Origin: Ananas comosus
Lineage: Eukaryota > Streptophyta > Magnoliopsida > Poales > Bromeliaceae
Assembly: GCF_001540865.1 (NCBI RefSeq)
Contig: NC_033639.1
Coordinates: 173,779-237,778 of the forward strand
Direction of reading: 5' to 3'
DNA length: 64,000 bases
Program-made: the position numbers and the translations under genes
Shown: in pieces, positions 34,424 to 49,351 of the stretch
Layout: the number at the start of each line of letters is the position of its first letter
How positions within the stretch are numbered: position 1 is the stretch's first letter
Notes under the pieces: generated by a model
Database searches by the model: none
What the model saw: the letters and a program-made list of their open reading frames with translations, nothing else
Told to the model about the DNA's origin: nothing

Positions 34424-34514
<91 letters not shown>
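34424..34514. repeat. Compound (CT)n(TA)n microsatellite
   Basis: About 60 bases of CT then about 29 of TA ending at an N (34515). Immediately preceded by TAGTAGCCC, a MITE-terminus-like sequence. Confidence 0.95.
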
Positions 34515-35003
34515 NCATTCCTTCATCCAACGCCGGGTCTATACCTATATGAGTCCGGCTACTATACTCTTGTGAGTACGATCGCCCTTGTCCTCATAAT
34601 TTGTTTTCAATGATAGAGCTTCCGAATCGACGTTCCACACTATTAAACGTATCTAGAGCATTTAAAACGTCTAGAAATCAAATTTTATAATTCTTTGACA
34701 TCATTTACCTTGCGATCAAACGGTCACAAAATTGACAATTTTTAACGGCCAGTATGGAATATTTGCTAGTTTAACGGTGAAAAAGAGTCGAAATAGGTTG
34801 AATTTTTGATAGAAAATTCTATTCACTATCTAAATAAAGATCAATAACTCCGATCTTAAATTGAAGGATCCGATCATCCATTTTTAGGATGTCATTCGAT
34901 CTTAACCGTTCATTTTATACTCGCTTGATTGATTTTATAATGATTTCGAAAATTTATGAAGTTTATTTTCTAGAAGTTTCAAATACTCTAAATCATGTTT
35001 AAC

Positions 35004-37550
35004 TGTCACGCCCCGGGACCCAGCGGAAGCCCGCCCGGCGCGTGCCCAGACTCGCCATATGTCTACAAAATATAAGGCGTCTAAAAACAACAATAATAAA
35101 GCAATAATAAAAGACATCTAGGAGTATCAGAGCTTAATAAATGTCTAAATGCTACAACCAAGGATGAGGATAAATTGTAAATCCACTAAATAAGACATAA
35201 AGTAAATACAATAGGAAACCCCAAATACAAGTGCTATAGGTAGATACACAGGTGGTCTCTATACATGGATACAAAAACTCTCACTCTCTCAACTACAAAA
35301 GAAAGAGTAAACTACCTAGGCAGAGTACCGCTCCTCGCTAGCTAGCTACGCGATCCCCTTGCAGCGATCCCGTGCCTCCGCCGGTGCAGAAGGCTCTGAA
35401 AAGGAAACCATAAAACAGGGGCGTGAGAACTATTAAAAATAGTTCCCAGTGGGCAATTACTGACTTCAGTGAATGCACCACAAGGCCCAAAGCTACAAGG
35501 AAAGTGGTCAGCAACAATAAAAACAGTAAAGCGAAGTGCAAGTAAAAGTGTAACTTACTACAACATGAAGTCTCTACTTAGCATAATTTGCATAAGTAAT
35601 AAGGCAACTATATCATGGATGTACATGGATAGGTATGACATGCGTAATCATAGAAATGCAACCAACCCGATGTCCTTGATGCAAAAATAGTAAAGATGTC
35701 ATAGTTTACTATCCTATTTCAAGTCCACTTTAACAGTTTTAAAGTTTACATATCATAGTGAATACTCAAAGTCAAATCTGAAGAGACCCACCCGAAGGCT
35801 GTCTATGGCCCTGAGACCCACCCGTAGGCTGTCTGGCCAGTGCCGAGCCTAATGGCCCCGTGGTAGTCATCATCCCCACCCTAGGAATGAGCCTGTCCCA
35901 CGGCAATCCACTTCGGCGCCCAATCCCGCACGGCGAATATGAATCGCGATGGCTATCTCCGGAGTGCCGGCTTGTAGGGAGCGACCCTCACAAGCATGTG
36001 CGAATGAGCACAATGGCAAGTAGTCATACGTCCAGTCACAAGTACCAAGTCCTCATGTCAAATAACATGGAATGTATCGAATGTCCCAAAGGCCTATCTC
36101 TATGTCATCATGTCTCTAACATGGAATATATAGCAGATGTACAATGGCCTATCATCATGTCTCTAGGTTGCATTTTCATAGTTTACTAATTCCAAATGCC
36201 CCTTTATGACACCTTTGATCAACAAGTCCCAAGCATGGCATTAATATGTTCATGATGCATAGTTCACTCAATTCTAGCATGGAGACATGTTCTCAACTTG
36301 CAAAACCAAGCACTATCCACAATGCATGCAATCTACACATATGGCTCTACTATAAGGAGTACAAATTTTTCGATACACGAGGCATGCATGTTAAGTGTTC
36401 TAAAATTCATATAAATCATGTTTAGCATGAGTTTGCATTCAAAAATACTTTACGAAAAGTTTAGAAGGCATAGGAGCCATTTTGCTCCATTTTCATGAAG
36501 TCAAACCCACCAATTTCGACTTCTTCGTTTCGCCGAACGAAGGTATCCGCAAGCTTCCTAGGACCCTAGAAACATCAAAAATAGGGTCACCCAACCGAAA
36601 CGAGAAGCAAATAGCTCAATCAATACCCAACTCAAGTTAGGGTTGGAGAAAACTTACCGATTGCGAAGAAGGCTCTCACGATCTCCAAATGGGAGTTAGA
36701 GTCCTTTCAATCTAACCTAAACAAAGGTTCTAAATCCATCAATTAGGTCTCAAAACCCTCAAATCCAAAAACCCCCAAAATAAACCCTAAATCCCAAAAT
36801 CTAGGGTTTCACCTAGTAAAACCTATAAAAGCATGTAACAAATGAGGATTACAAGCTACCAACCTCAAGAGAAGCTCCAATCCAAGCTCAAAACCAATTA
36901 GGGTTGAGGTTTGATCCTCCACAAAGCTCCAACCGCAAGCTCCAAGCCTCCAAAGGTGGAAAATGAGGAAGAAGATGATGCTCCAAGGCCTCCAAGCAAG
37001 CTCTTCTCCTCTTCTTCTCCTTCTTCTCCTTCCCTTTCTCTCTCTAGAAGTGTAGGAAGAGTGTGAGGGAGAGAAAAATGAGAGTGAGAGGGGAGGAGAG
37101 GCTGCTTATAGCCTCTAAGGTAACAAAATCCAGCCAGGCCCCTCAAAAACTCAAATTTACATCAGCCCGGTCTGGGCAGTTTTCGCCCAGAGGGACCGGT
37201 CTCCCCGACCTGGGACCGGTCTCTCAGCCTGCCCCCGAAAATCCAACGTTCGGGAACCGGTCTCTCCCTGCGCGGGACCGCTCTCTCCCCGCGCAGACGC
37301 GCTCGGGGACCGGTCTCGACTGCCAGGGACCGGTTGCCTGGCCGGCTGCACAGCACTGTTCACTGGGGGACCGATCTCTCCTATCAGGGACCGGTCCCCG
37401 AGAGTAAAAACTCTCAGGACTCTGCCGAAACTCTCGAGATCGAACTTTTAGGCCAGTATACCATCGACGGCCCTCCACCAAGTGTGGAAAAGTTCGGAAT
37501 ACACATCGAACACTCGAATCTCGCAATTTGCAAAGATCCAGTGTGCTACA
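35004..37550 (-). mobile_element. Large solo LTR (2.5 kb) nested in the inverted-repeat element
   Basis: Begins TGTCACGCCCCGGGACCC and ends GTGTGCTACA, with TSD TTAAC on both sides (34999-35003 and 37551-37555). No gag-pol body lies in it. Transcription is probably leftward: the minus strand has GGCTATAAGCAGCC (about 37100-37113) followed by a CT-rich leader and a splice-donor-like GGTAAGTTTTC (about 36648). Upstream of that TATA, the region 37192-37396 repeats GGGACCGGTCTC-like motifs. Size suggests a Ty3/Gypsy LTR. Confidence 0.8.
37192..37396. repeat. Eight GGGACCGGTC-like motifs in the LTR upstream region
   Basis: Motif starts near 37192, 37212, 37254, 37274, 37306, 37326, 37366 and 37387. 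Four contain the full palindrome GACCGGTC. Spacing is irregular (18-42 bases), so they are dispersed binding-site-like repeats and not a simple tandem array. Confidence 0.8.
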
Positions 37551-37640
37551 TTAACGGTGTGAATCGTCGATTCGAAAACTCCAACATCGAAAACAACTTA
37601 TGACTAGTCAGGGTTCTATACTCATAAGAGTATAGTAGCC

Positions 37641-37641
<1 letters not shown>

Positions 37642-37702
<61 letters not shown>
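37642..37702. repeat. Compound (CT)n(TA)n microsatellite
   Basis: CT run then TA run directly after the right end (TAGTAGCCC) of the inverted-repeat element. Confidence 0.9.
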
Positions 37703-37703
<1 letters not shown>

Positions 37704-38641
37704 GGCCATTAAATGACACAATTAATCTTATTGTTCAAGAAGTTGTTGTCTTCGCTTAAGGACTAGTAAAAAAAATCCCTTCTTATTTATTTATTGGGGC
37801 TCTTTTCAATGCTTTGGTTAAATATGTTGGTCACGATGCTTTATTTATAACAAGATGTTAAATAATATAAAATAATCGTTATTTTCTAAAAATTAATGCT
37901 ACAGAAAAATATAGACTTTTTGATAGACGTAAAATATATCAAATGAGAGAATGAAACTAGTCTACAGGTTATAGTTGGATACAAACACTCGGGACCTTGC
38001 ACGTACTCGATCCGATGTCATGCTATATAAAATAATTAATGTAAGACAATAATTATTTACCTTCTTAGAATTTAAGCTATCAGAAAATATGGTGTTAGTA
38101 TTTGTATTCAGTAGGAGGGGCTAGCTCTTGATTAACATGGACCACATTGTATATAGCTTGAAATATTAGAATACCATTGAATTAAATTAAAAGAAAAGGG
38201 AAAAAGAAAAGGATAAAAAAAAAAACAACGCTATGAAAAGGCCAATATATTAAAGTAGCTATAGCAACAAGGAAGGTGATGATGGTAGAAATTAAAGTTT
38301 GCATATAAAACTTTAGCCTTTTGCTTGATCTTATATAAAAACTAATTAATTAATTACTTGCTTGTAGAGCGAGGTATATTATATGTTTTTGTTATATATG
38401 ATGCTACCAAAAAGGCAAACAATATTGCAATTATTGAACAATGAATAGGGGCTGCAAAGAATTGGAGAACACATTTTTGCTTTTCATGTGTTCACAGAAT
38501 CCTTTTTGTTTATTTGAGATTGTTTAACTGCACTAGAACTTCTAAATTTTTACCAATGTACTTTTTGAGTAGCATTGTTCAAAATAATAATAATTATTTG
38601 ACTGTTGACGAAACAATGGGAGCAATATTTTTCTGTAGACA

Positions 38642-38802
38642 CCAACCGTTCCAAGAGCAAGTGACAAAGGACTTGGTGGTTGGTATCCGAGACCCAAGTT
38701 CGAATCCTAGTTGATTCACATTTCCAGCTAAGTTTATTTCTAAATGAAATAAACGAAACGGGTAGCGTGCTACCTATCTCTCAAAAAAAAAAAAAAAAAA
38801 TT
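38642..38802 (+). mobile_element. tRNA-derived SINE, complete, with TSD
   Basis: Head CCAACCGTTCC..., A-box region AGAGCAAGTGAC, B box AGTTCGAATCC (38697-38707), tail hairpin GGTAGCGTGCTACC (38761-38774), TCTCTC and an 18-base A run. TSD TTTTTCTGTAGACA / TTTTTCCGTAGACA (38628-38641 and 38803-38816, one mismatch). The best-preserved copy in the window. Confidence 0.9.
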
Positions 38803-38855
38803 TTTTTCCGTAGACAAGCACCACTGTAACAGCTTTTGTGTGTGTGTGTGTGTGT

Positions 38856-38970
38856 TGACCCCTTTGAGGCCTGTATTGCCTCACCCATATAGCTTAGTTT
38901 ATTTTTCCAATGAATGAAGCGGATAGCGCGCGTACTATCTTATCCTCAATAATAATAATAATAATAATAA
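38856..38970 (+). mobile_element. LINE 3'-end fragment
   Basis: TAGCTTAGTTTATTTTTCC followed by AATGAATGAAGCGGATAGCGCGCG and a (TAA)n tail match the 3' end of the LINE at 4014-4080 read on its own strand. Preceded by a (TG)n run (38838-38855). Only the last hundred bases are present. Confidence 0.65.
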
Positions 38971-39447
38971 TTTGACTAAATTTTCTTAACTGCTATTTTT
39001 TACTGGGAGGTGGTTAGAAAACTATCTTTTGAATGCCTGAGGATTTACAATTTGATTGTGATATTATCATGAATCCAAGAGCCGAAAAGTAAATAACATG
39101 TGATATCAATTTATATAGCATTCTAACTCAAACCTTTTTTTGTGGGAGATATCAAAGTTTCGAATGGAAGATTCTACTCATGAATGAATGTGAAAATTAA
39201 CTCTATTAACCTTTTCATACAGCAACTTAAGAAGATAATAAGAAAATGCATGTTCATCCATCACGTGAAAGCCATGAATTTCAAGATTGTGTGATAGATA
39301 GACGAGACAATCTTACTTTAGGTGCCATCACAACCAATTTCTTTTGATATTTATTTATTTATTTATTTATTCGGTTCGGAGTTGGGTCCTGTTATTTATT
39401 ACGGGCAAACTCCACCAAAAAGAAAGTATATATATAACAAGGGAGTC

Positions 39448-39697
39448 CGGCTATTATACTCTTATAAGTATAATCTCTTTTATACTCATAAATTTTTGGT
39501 CGTTAGATCTACTCATTTAATTATTTCCACCTGTTAGATCATACTATTCAACCAACTACCTACTCAACCCTAGGAGATCACTATTAATCTAACTGGGGAC
39601 CACTATCATTCTAACCACACATTTTTTCATCCAATAGTCGAAAATTTATAAGTATAAAAGGGGGTATACTCATAAAAGTATGGTAGCCCTAGCCTAT
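39448..39697. mobile_element. MITE related to the 34557-37641 element
   Basis: Left end CCGGCTATTATACTCTTATAAG; right end read inward AGGGCTACCATACTTTTATGAG. About 250 bases, with an interior containing CTCAACCCTAGG. No clear TSD. Confidence 0.65.
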
Positions 39698-39989
39698 AAC
39701 AATGTCACATAAAATAAGGGGCAAAACTTAATGGGCTGGGTCCAGTTTTTTTACTTATTATGGGCTCTCCACGTATAGCCCATGTATGCTGGTAAAGAAA
39801 AGACGGAGGAGGAAAAAAAAAAAAGTATTTTATTCAGTTAAATTAAATTTGTAATTTTTTTTAAAAAAAAAGATCAATTTTTATAAAAATGCAAATCAGT
39901 AGATTTTTTTAATGCAAATAAGTCTACATTTTACTCCAAATTAAAATTCATAAGTTGCGTAATATCGGGATAGTACGGGGATGCGGGAG

Positions 39990-40215
39990 ACATTTTGCTC
40001 GAACCGTGCGATAAAATAAATTAGGGCTCGATTCCCTCCTCTTTCTCTCAACGAACGCGACTCCTCTCCTCTCTCGTCGATCGCCATTACTTCTCTCCTC
40101 TCCGTTCGGAAGCGTCTGACCCTAGGGTTTGTGATCCGAGCCATTCAATTCTCTCTCATCTTGGGTTTGTGATCCCAGGGTTCGATCGCTTCTTGGGCGA
40201 ATTTGGTGTGCCATA
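39990..40215 (+). other. Probable 5' untranslated exon of the coiled-coil gene
   Basis: CT-rich leader (CTCCTCTCCTCTCTCG) with two TAGGGTTT/GGGTTTGTGATC stretches, typical of plant 5' leaders. An acceptor-like TTTGCAG ends at 41220, just before the coding exon. The donor is not certain, so the intron limits are inferred. Confidence 0.4.
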
Positions 40216-41251
40216 GTTAAAATTGTGATTTTTCATGTTGTGTTAAGTGTGATGCATGTGAAAAAGTATGAATAATCTTTTAATTTGATCTTATCTCTCA
40301 TGCATTGATTGGTTCAGTTGGTTGTGGTTCCACTTCTCCGCATTCTAGGGTAAACTTTGGTGCGTTTTGGCCACAAATTGTGCCTGTACATGTTGTTTTT
40401 AGTTCGATTTATGTGAAAATGTTGATCTTTTTGTTTTAAGTTCGATTTATGTAAATTGAAATTTTTGTTTATTTCATTTTGCCTTATGTTCTTGTTATCT
40501 ACGTAGTATATATATGCAACAATAAGCCTCTGGAAGATGATGATGAGCTGATAGCTAGAAAAGCAGGAACTTTGTTATGTAAATTTTTACGTGTGTGTAA
40601 AAGATATGAAGTGTAACATAATACATTTAGAACCAAGGACTAACCACAAAAAGGAAGAATATTATCTAATCATATGGAAACAGATGTACTGCTTTAGTGT
40701 TGAAATGATGTACTTAGCGAAGCTGTTAAATTGTAAACTGCAAAATGCATCAGTTCATATGATATTAATCGTACACTATTGTGAGGTAAAAGCAAACTAT
40801 TGATCTGCACATTGAAAAGAGTCAATTTATATGTTGAAGTTCTGTCCTGACTTTCATAACTAAACATCAGAAAAAGATAAGAAGGTTGCAATTTTTTGCC
40901 TAAAAGAAAATTTGTTGTTAATGAACGATTAAATGAGGCTCGAAAAGTCCGTTGTATACTTGGCAAGGCCATCAGCAGATTAATTATTAAGGATGAATAG
41001 GCTGAATGACTATGGTGTGTAATTTCGTTTTCTTAATTGAAAACCTGCATATTTTGTCCCCTTGAAGTTAATGTTGACTTCTATTTCACTTGTTTGGAGA
41101 TCCATCGGCACCATTTATTCTTGTAGTTAATGTAGATAGAGCTCATGCTTGGTATATCTGCTTTATAATTTTGTACCTTTTGTTGATAAAGAACCTTATA
41201 TCCAAGTGTACCATTTGCAGATTTGTTCCAAGATCCGTATAGCCTGCGAGA

Positions 41252-41698
41252 ATGCAAGATCCACGAGCTGCACCATCTGGGGAAATCTCTGGTCCGAAGC
41301 CACGGAGGAAAAAGCAGCTGAATCCTACCGTTTCACCAGTCCAGCCAAAGGGCAAAATTAAAGGTGCGAAAGAGGCCTTGCATCATCCACCTGTCAGAAC
41401 ACAGAAGGCACCTAAGAGAAGTAAGAGAAATGTTGTCCCCTCCCCATCATTCCCACAAACAGATAGGGCGACCCCCACTGATTCTTTGCCAGATTCAAGT
41501 CCTGCCGATGAGTATCGGGCACTAAGGCGCAAGTACTTGTTGCTGGAGGAAGAGAACTTCTCGCTGGATAAAGAGTTGAATGAGGCAGAAGCAGAAGTCA
41601 AGACCCTTGAAGGTGAGAAGTTTGCACTGTTGGATCAACTTGTCGTGTTAGAAGGTCTAATGGATCCTTCCGAGCTCTGTCCCCAGGGAGGGCTATGA
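41252..41698 (+). CDS. Small conserved plant coiled-coil protein, function unknown
   Basis: 148 residues in one coding exon. Residues 1-85 are Pro/Lys/Arg-rich and disordered-looking with two nuclear-localisation-like clusters (KPRRKK at 16-21, KRSKR at 55-59). Residues 86-136 form a strong heptad coiled coil (DEYRALRRKYLLLEEEN... to VVLEGL), ending in a short tail MDPSEL. The start is the first ATG after the acceptor at 41220. The coiled-coil sequence looks conserved rather than random, but I cannot name the family or assign a role. Nuclear location is an inference from the basic clusters. Spacing to the convergent subtilase gene is about 1.3 kb. Confidence 0.7.
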   Translation: MQDPRAAPSGEISGPKPRRKKQLNPTVSPVQPKGKIKGAKEALHHPPVRTQKAPKRSKRNVVPSPSFPQTDRATPTDSLPDSSPADEYRALRRKYLLLEEENFSLDKELNEAEAEVKTLEGEKFALLDQLVVLEGLMDPSELCPQGGL

Positions 41699-42971
41699 CA
41701 TTTGAAGTGAGTGGTCCTTCCATATTTACCTTTTTTTACAATATTTAACCCATGGCCAACCTTTTTCTTTATGACTGCAATCGCAATGTTGTATCAAAAC
41801 TATGTTTTATTTACTGTTTACATATGAAGAAAGAAATGGGTATTCTAGCGATATTTTTGATTTGCATCATTTGCTTTACAGCTTTATTGCTTTGAAACTT
41901 CTACTAGGATTCACTGTTCGGCTTTGTTGTGAGAGTGTATAGTTCCAATTGCTAGTTTCTGATCAGGTTGTTAAATTTGTAATTATGAGACTTCATCAAA
42001 GGGAAAGCAGAATAGTTTGCTTGCTCTGTTCATACTATTTATGGAATCAGAAGAGATGACACATATGCACCTTAGCATATTGTTGAAACCTATTTGCTGT
42101 TTATCTATTAGTTTAGTAGATTTGTTTCCCAGTGATATACATGTATTTTTTTCTCAAAATCTTGTGGGCCATTATAGGATTGGGAAAATTATCAGTACCA
42201 TCTTTGATTGTTTGAGTTCTTGTATAAAAACGATAGGAGGCCTTTGGACAAGGTTATTTTCGTTGAAAGATTTCAACAAAATTGAATTTAGTTGAGTATA
42301 TTGTGAGACTGGTCGACACTCTTTATTCCCAAAAATAGCACTAAATATTTTTCCTGTCGAGTATAGTTGAGAAAGATGCTTTAACTATATTTTCCTTGTA
42401 CTCTACCAAATAGTGCCTTGAAAGTTGCTCTTTGTTTTCAATATCCAAGTTTCTAAACCAGTTTTAATTTGTAATTTTCTTGGTTCAAATGAGGTGACGT
42501 CTGTTTTAAATTAAAATGCTTAAAAGAACCAAAAAAGGGGTACACAAGTCTGAAGGAATTCAACTGCTAGGTTTGGATGGAGAAAATGAAGTAGACCACT
42601 AGTTGAATTATGAATAAGCTTCTCATATGGTCATATAAAGGTGAAGACAATGTTGCCAACTTTGAGCTGCTCACGTCGAAAATTCAGCTATTCATTTTTC
42701 AATCCCTACTTAAATTCCTATATGAGGGTTCTTCTTTGGTATGTAGATATCAGCAAAAATACTAGCAGATGATCTGAAGAACTAATGTTCTACTAATTTA
42801 TACAAGTTATCTTTCATTCTGAAGTTGAATATCAGAGCCATTCAAATTTCAGCTCTTTTTTAAATCAGCATCTGTATGGACTCTTTGGTGTGTAAATTCT
42901 TGTTCAAATTTTCATTTGTACGTATCATCTTCTGATTCGTATCACTGTATGATGAATCTTTAACTTAGTTA
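41699..42971. other. Convergent intergenic region, no gene seen
   Basis: Lies between the 3' ends of the coiled-coil gene and the subtilase gene, so it contains both 3' untranslated regions. No supported reading frame. Confidence 0.6.

Positions 42972-47080
<4,109 letters not shown>

Positions 47081-47131
<51 letters not shown>
47081..47131. repeat. (GA)n tract directly upstream of the subtilase start codon
   Basis: About 50 bases of GA (CT on the sense strand) beginning two bases before the ATG, so it is in the 5' leader. Confidence 0.95.
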
Positions 47132-47136
<5 letters not shown>

Positions 47137-47206
47137 TTGAGTTTAAATAGGAGTATTTAATGTAATGTAATGGCTTTACAGGTTTGTTTGTCGAAAACTA
47201 GCAAGT

Positions 47207-47210
<4 letters not shown>

Positions 47211-47270
<60 letters not shown>
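47211..47270. repeat. (TA)n microsatellite
   Basis: Sixty bases of TA, about 130-190 bases upstream of the subtilase start codon, and so in its promoter region. Confidence 0.95.
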
Positions 47271-47272
<2 letters not shown>

Positions 47273-47399
47273 TAACCAACCAACCAAGTAGGCCAAAGTA
47301 GTGGGGAAAAAGGGGTTCACTTGAATCTCGGAGTTATGTATACATGTATTCCCCTCTCCAAGAAAGAGAAATAAAGAAAGAAGAAGAAGAAGAAGCATG

Positions 47400-48251
47400 A
47401 ATATATAATGTCACACCCATATCTCTCCCTCACTAACTCTCACACTTACTTACATAACAAAATGTTTTCTTTGAAGCATCAAGTAGTTCTCAACTACACA
47501 TGGAATAGAGAGGCTAAAGTAGAAAGGCTTTTCTCTTACTTTCTATTTTTAAGAAGGAATGCTTGTGTAACTACTATTGTGAGGACCACTCAAACCCAAT
47601 CTCTTGGGTGAGGACTTTGTTTTATTTGCTGCTACTAAATTTTTTTTTTTTTTTTTGGGTCCCATTTGGATTCTTGAAGAAACTATATTATATCATCTGT
47701 ATAGCTACCAATATTGCTTAGCATATATAGTTGGTTGATGCTTCAGTTGTCCAACTTGGAATCTTTGTTCAGTCAAGCAGAAAAAGAATGTGATTTGTGA
47801 CCTACAGATAGATATACTAAAAAAGTAATAATCATCTCTTTAGCCCTGGGTGGAATAACCCCTTAACCCTCATATTATCCCCAAACATCCTAAAAAATGG
47901 GTGGAGTTAGCTAATCCCACCTCAAATAAATTATTTCGGATTAGCTAATCTCATCTAACCCCACCAAACTCCAACAAAACACTATTTTCTATTCATAATA
48001 ACCCACTATCTTTCTTATCCCACCTACTCCAACCAATCATTATCCTTTTTTATCAATCATTATCTTCTTATCCCACCTACTCCAACCAAACACTATTTTT
48101 CATTATTTTAGACTAACTCCAACCCCCAACCAAACATAAAAAAAATTTTAACCCCACTTTAACCCTGAACTTAATTCTATTTCTGGAATAGCTATTTTTT
48201 TCTATCCCTGGAATAGCTACTGAAGTTGCTTTTAAGTTATTACTTACATGT

Positions 48252-48289
<38 letters not shown>

Positions 48290-49351
48290 AAGAGTGGGTT
48301 ATGGCTGAAGAGGAGGCAGCAATTGCGGCGTGAAAGAGGGGTGGTGATTCTCCTTCCCTGTTAAACCACTTTTTGGTGTGAACCGACTAACAACTATCAT
48401 GGGTTGCACTCTTTTCAGAAAATCACATAGGAAACAATTTTTCTTTTTTTCTTTTTTCCTTTTATTTTGATAGTATTAGCGTCACTAATAATAAATAGGT
48501 CAGCATTCTGTTTACTTGGCGAGACCAATGATTACTATGTTCGTACGTTGTAAATAAATTAATTGTCTCTATCTACCAATTCAAAAGTTTGAAATAGTAA
48601 TTAGCATCAACATTATATATCTTTCTCGACAGTGATTCTGTAAAAGAATATATAATTATAGTTTCTCCACAGAATTCCCCAATAAAATTTGGGACTTTAG
48701 AGAAGAATGCCCATAATAAAGCACTTTGATTATTTAATAAATTAAGGAAGGAATATTTTCGCGAGCCAACTCATTACTTATATAAAGGTGCCAAAACTTA
48801 GTTGTTGAAGAAAAATATAACTAAGTTTTTATAAGATCAAGGGTAGTAGTATCTGTTCTTAATTTATGTCATTAGGTACAACCATCGATGATCGAGTACT
48901 TAAAGACCCTTCATAATCATACATGTAATTATTCATGCGGATATATTCAAGTGTTCCTCGATTGCGAACTGCGATTTGCGTGATGGAAGAATAGTTTTCA
49001 AGGTTAAGGAACATCAAAAGAGTTGATTAAAAGTGACTATATGTATAGATTTGGAGAATATAAAATCTCTTCCTTTAAAGGAGATCTTCTTAATTTGGAC
49101 TGAGCTTAAAAGACACAGTTGGTGTTGATTAGAAGCAAAGCTAGCTTGTTGTTGGGGTTTGGAGTGGTCCATTTTGTGAAGGTTACATTGATTTTTAGTA
49201 CAATATAGAAGCTAGAAGCAAATTTGGTGGGACATCAACCAATATTTTAGTAGTTACAAGAGAAGGTGAAAATGGCATATCTGAGGTTACATCAATTTGA
49301 CAGTTAAGTTAGATGTGTGAAAAGTTTAATATTCCACGAATAATAAATCAC
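47400..49351. other. Intergenic DNA, no gene seen
   Basis: Around 47860-48230 there are repeated CCCACCTACTCCAACCAA-like units ending in GGAATAGCTA copies, similar in style to the 285-470 stretch. This may be an old MITE, but its ends were not resolved. (GA)n at 48252-48284. Confidence 0.5.

Larger units (their letters stand above)
34557..37641. mobile_element. Inverted-repeat DNA element split by a solo LTR
   Basis: Left end GGCTACTATACTCTTGTGAG at 34557; right end read inward from 37641 GGGCTACTATACTCTTATGAG. The two ends stay inverted copies for about 90 bases, sharing TTGTTTTC.ATG and CCGAATCGACG/TCGAATCGACG. Removing the LTR at 35004-37550 and one TSD leaves about 530 bases. A related MITE lies at about 39448-39697. 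Superfamily not determined, since no outer TSD is clear. Confidence 0.75.

Noticed and set aside
35860..37603. Several open frames of 60-114 codons in the large solo LTR
   Set aside because: The element has TG...CA ends and a TSD; the frames are chance openings in repeat DNA.
34076..38707. B-box-containing stretches considered as tRNA genes
   Set aside because: They lack a cloverleaf acceptor stem and continue into the shared SINE tail, so they are tRNA-derived SINEs.
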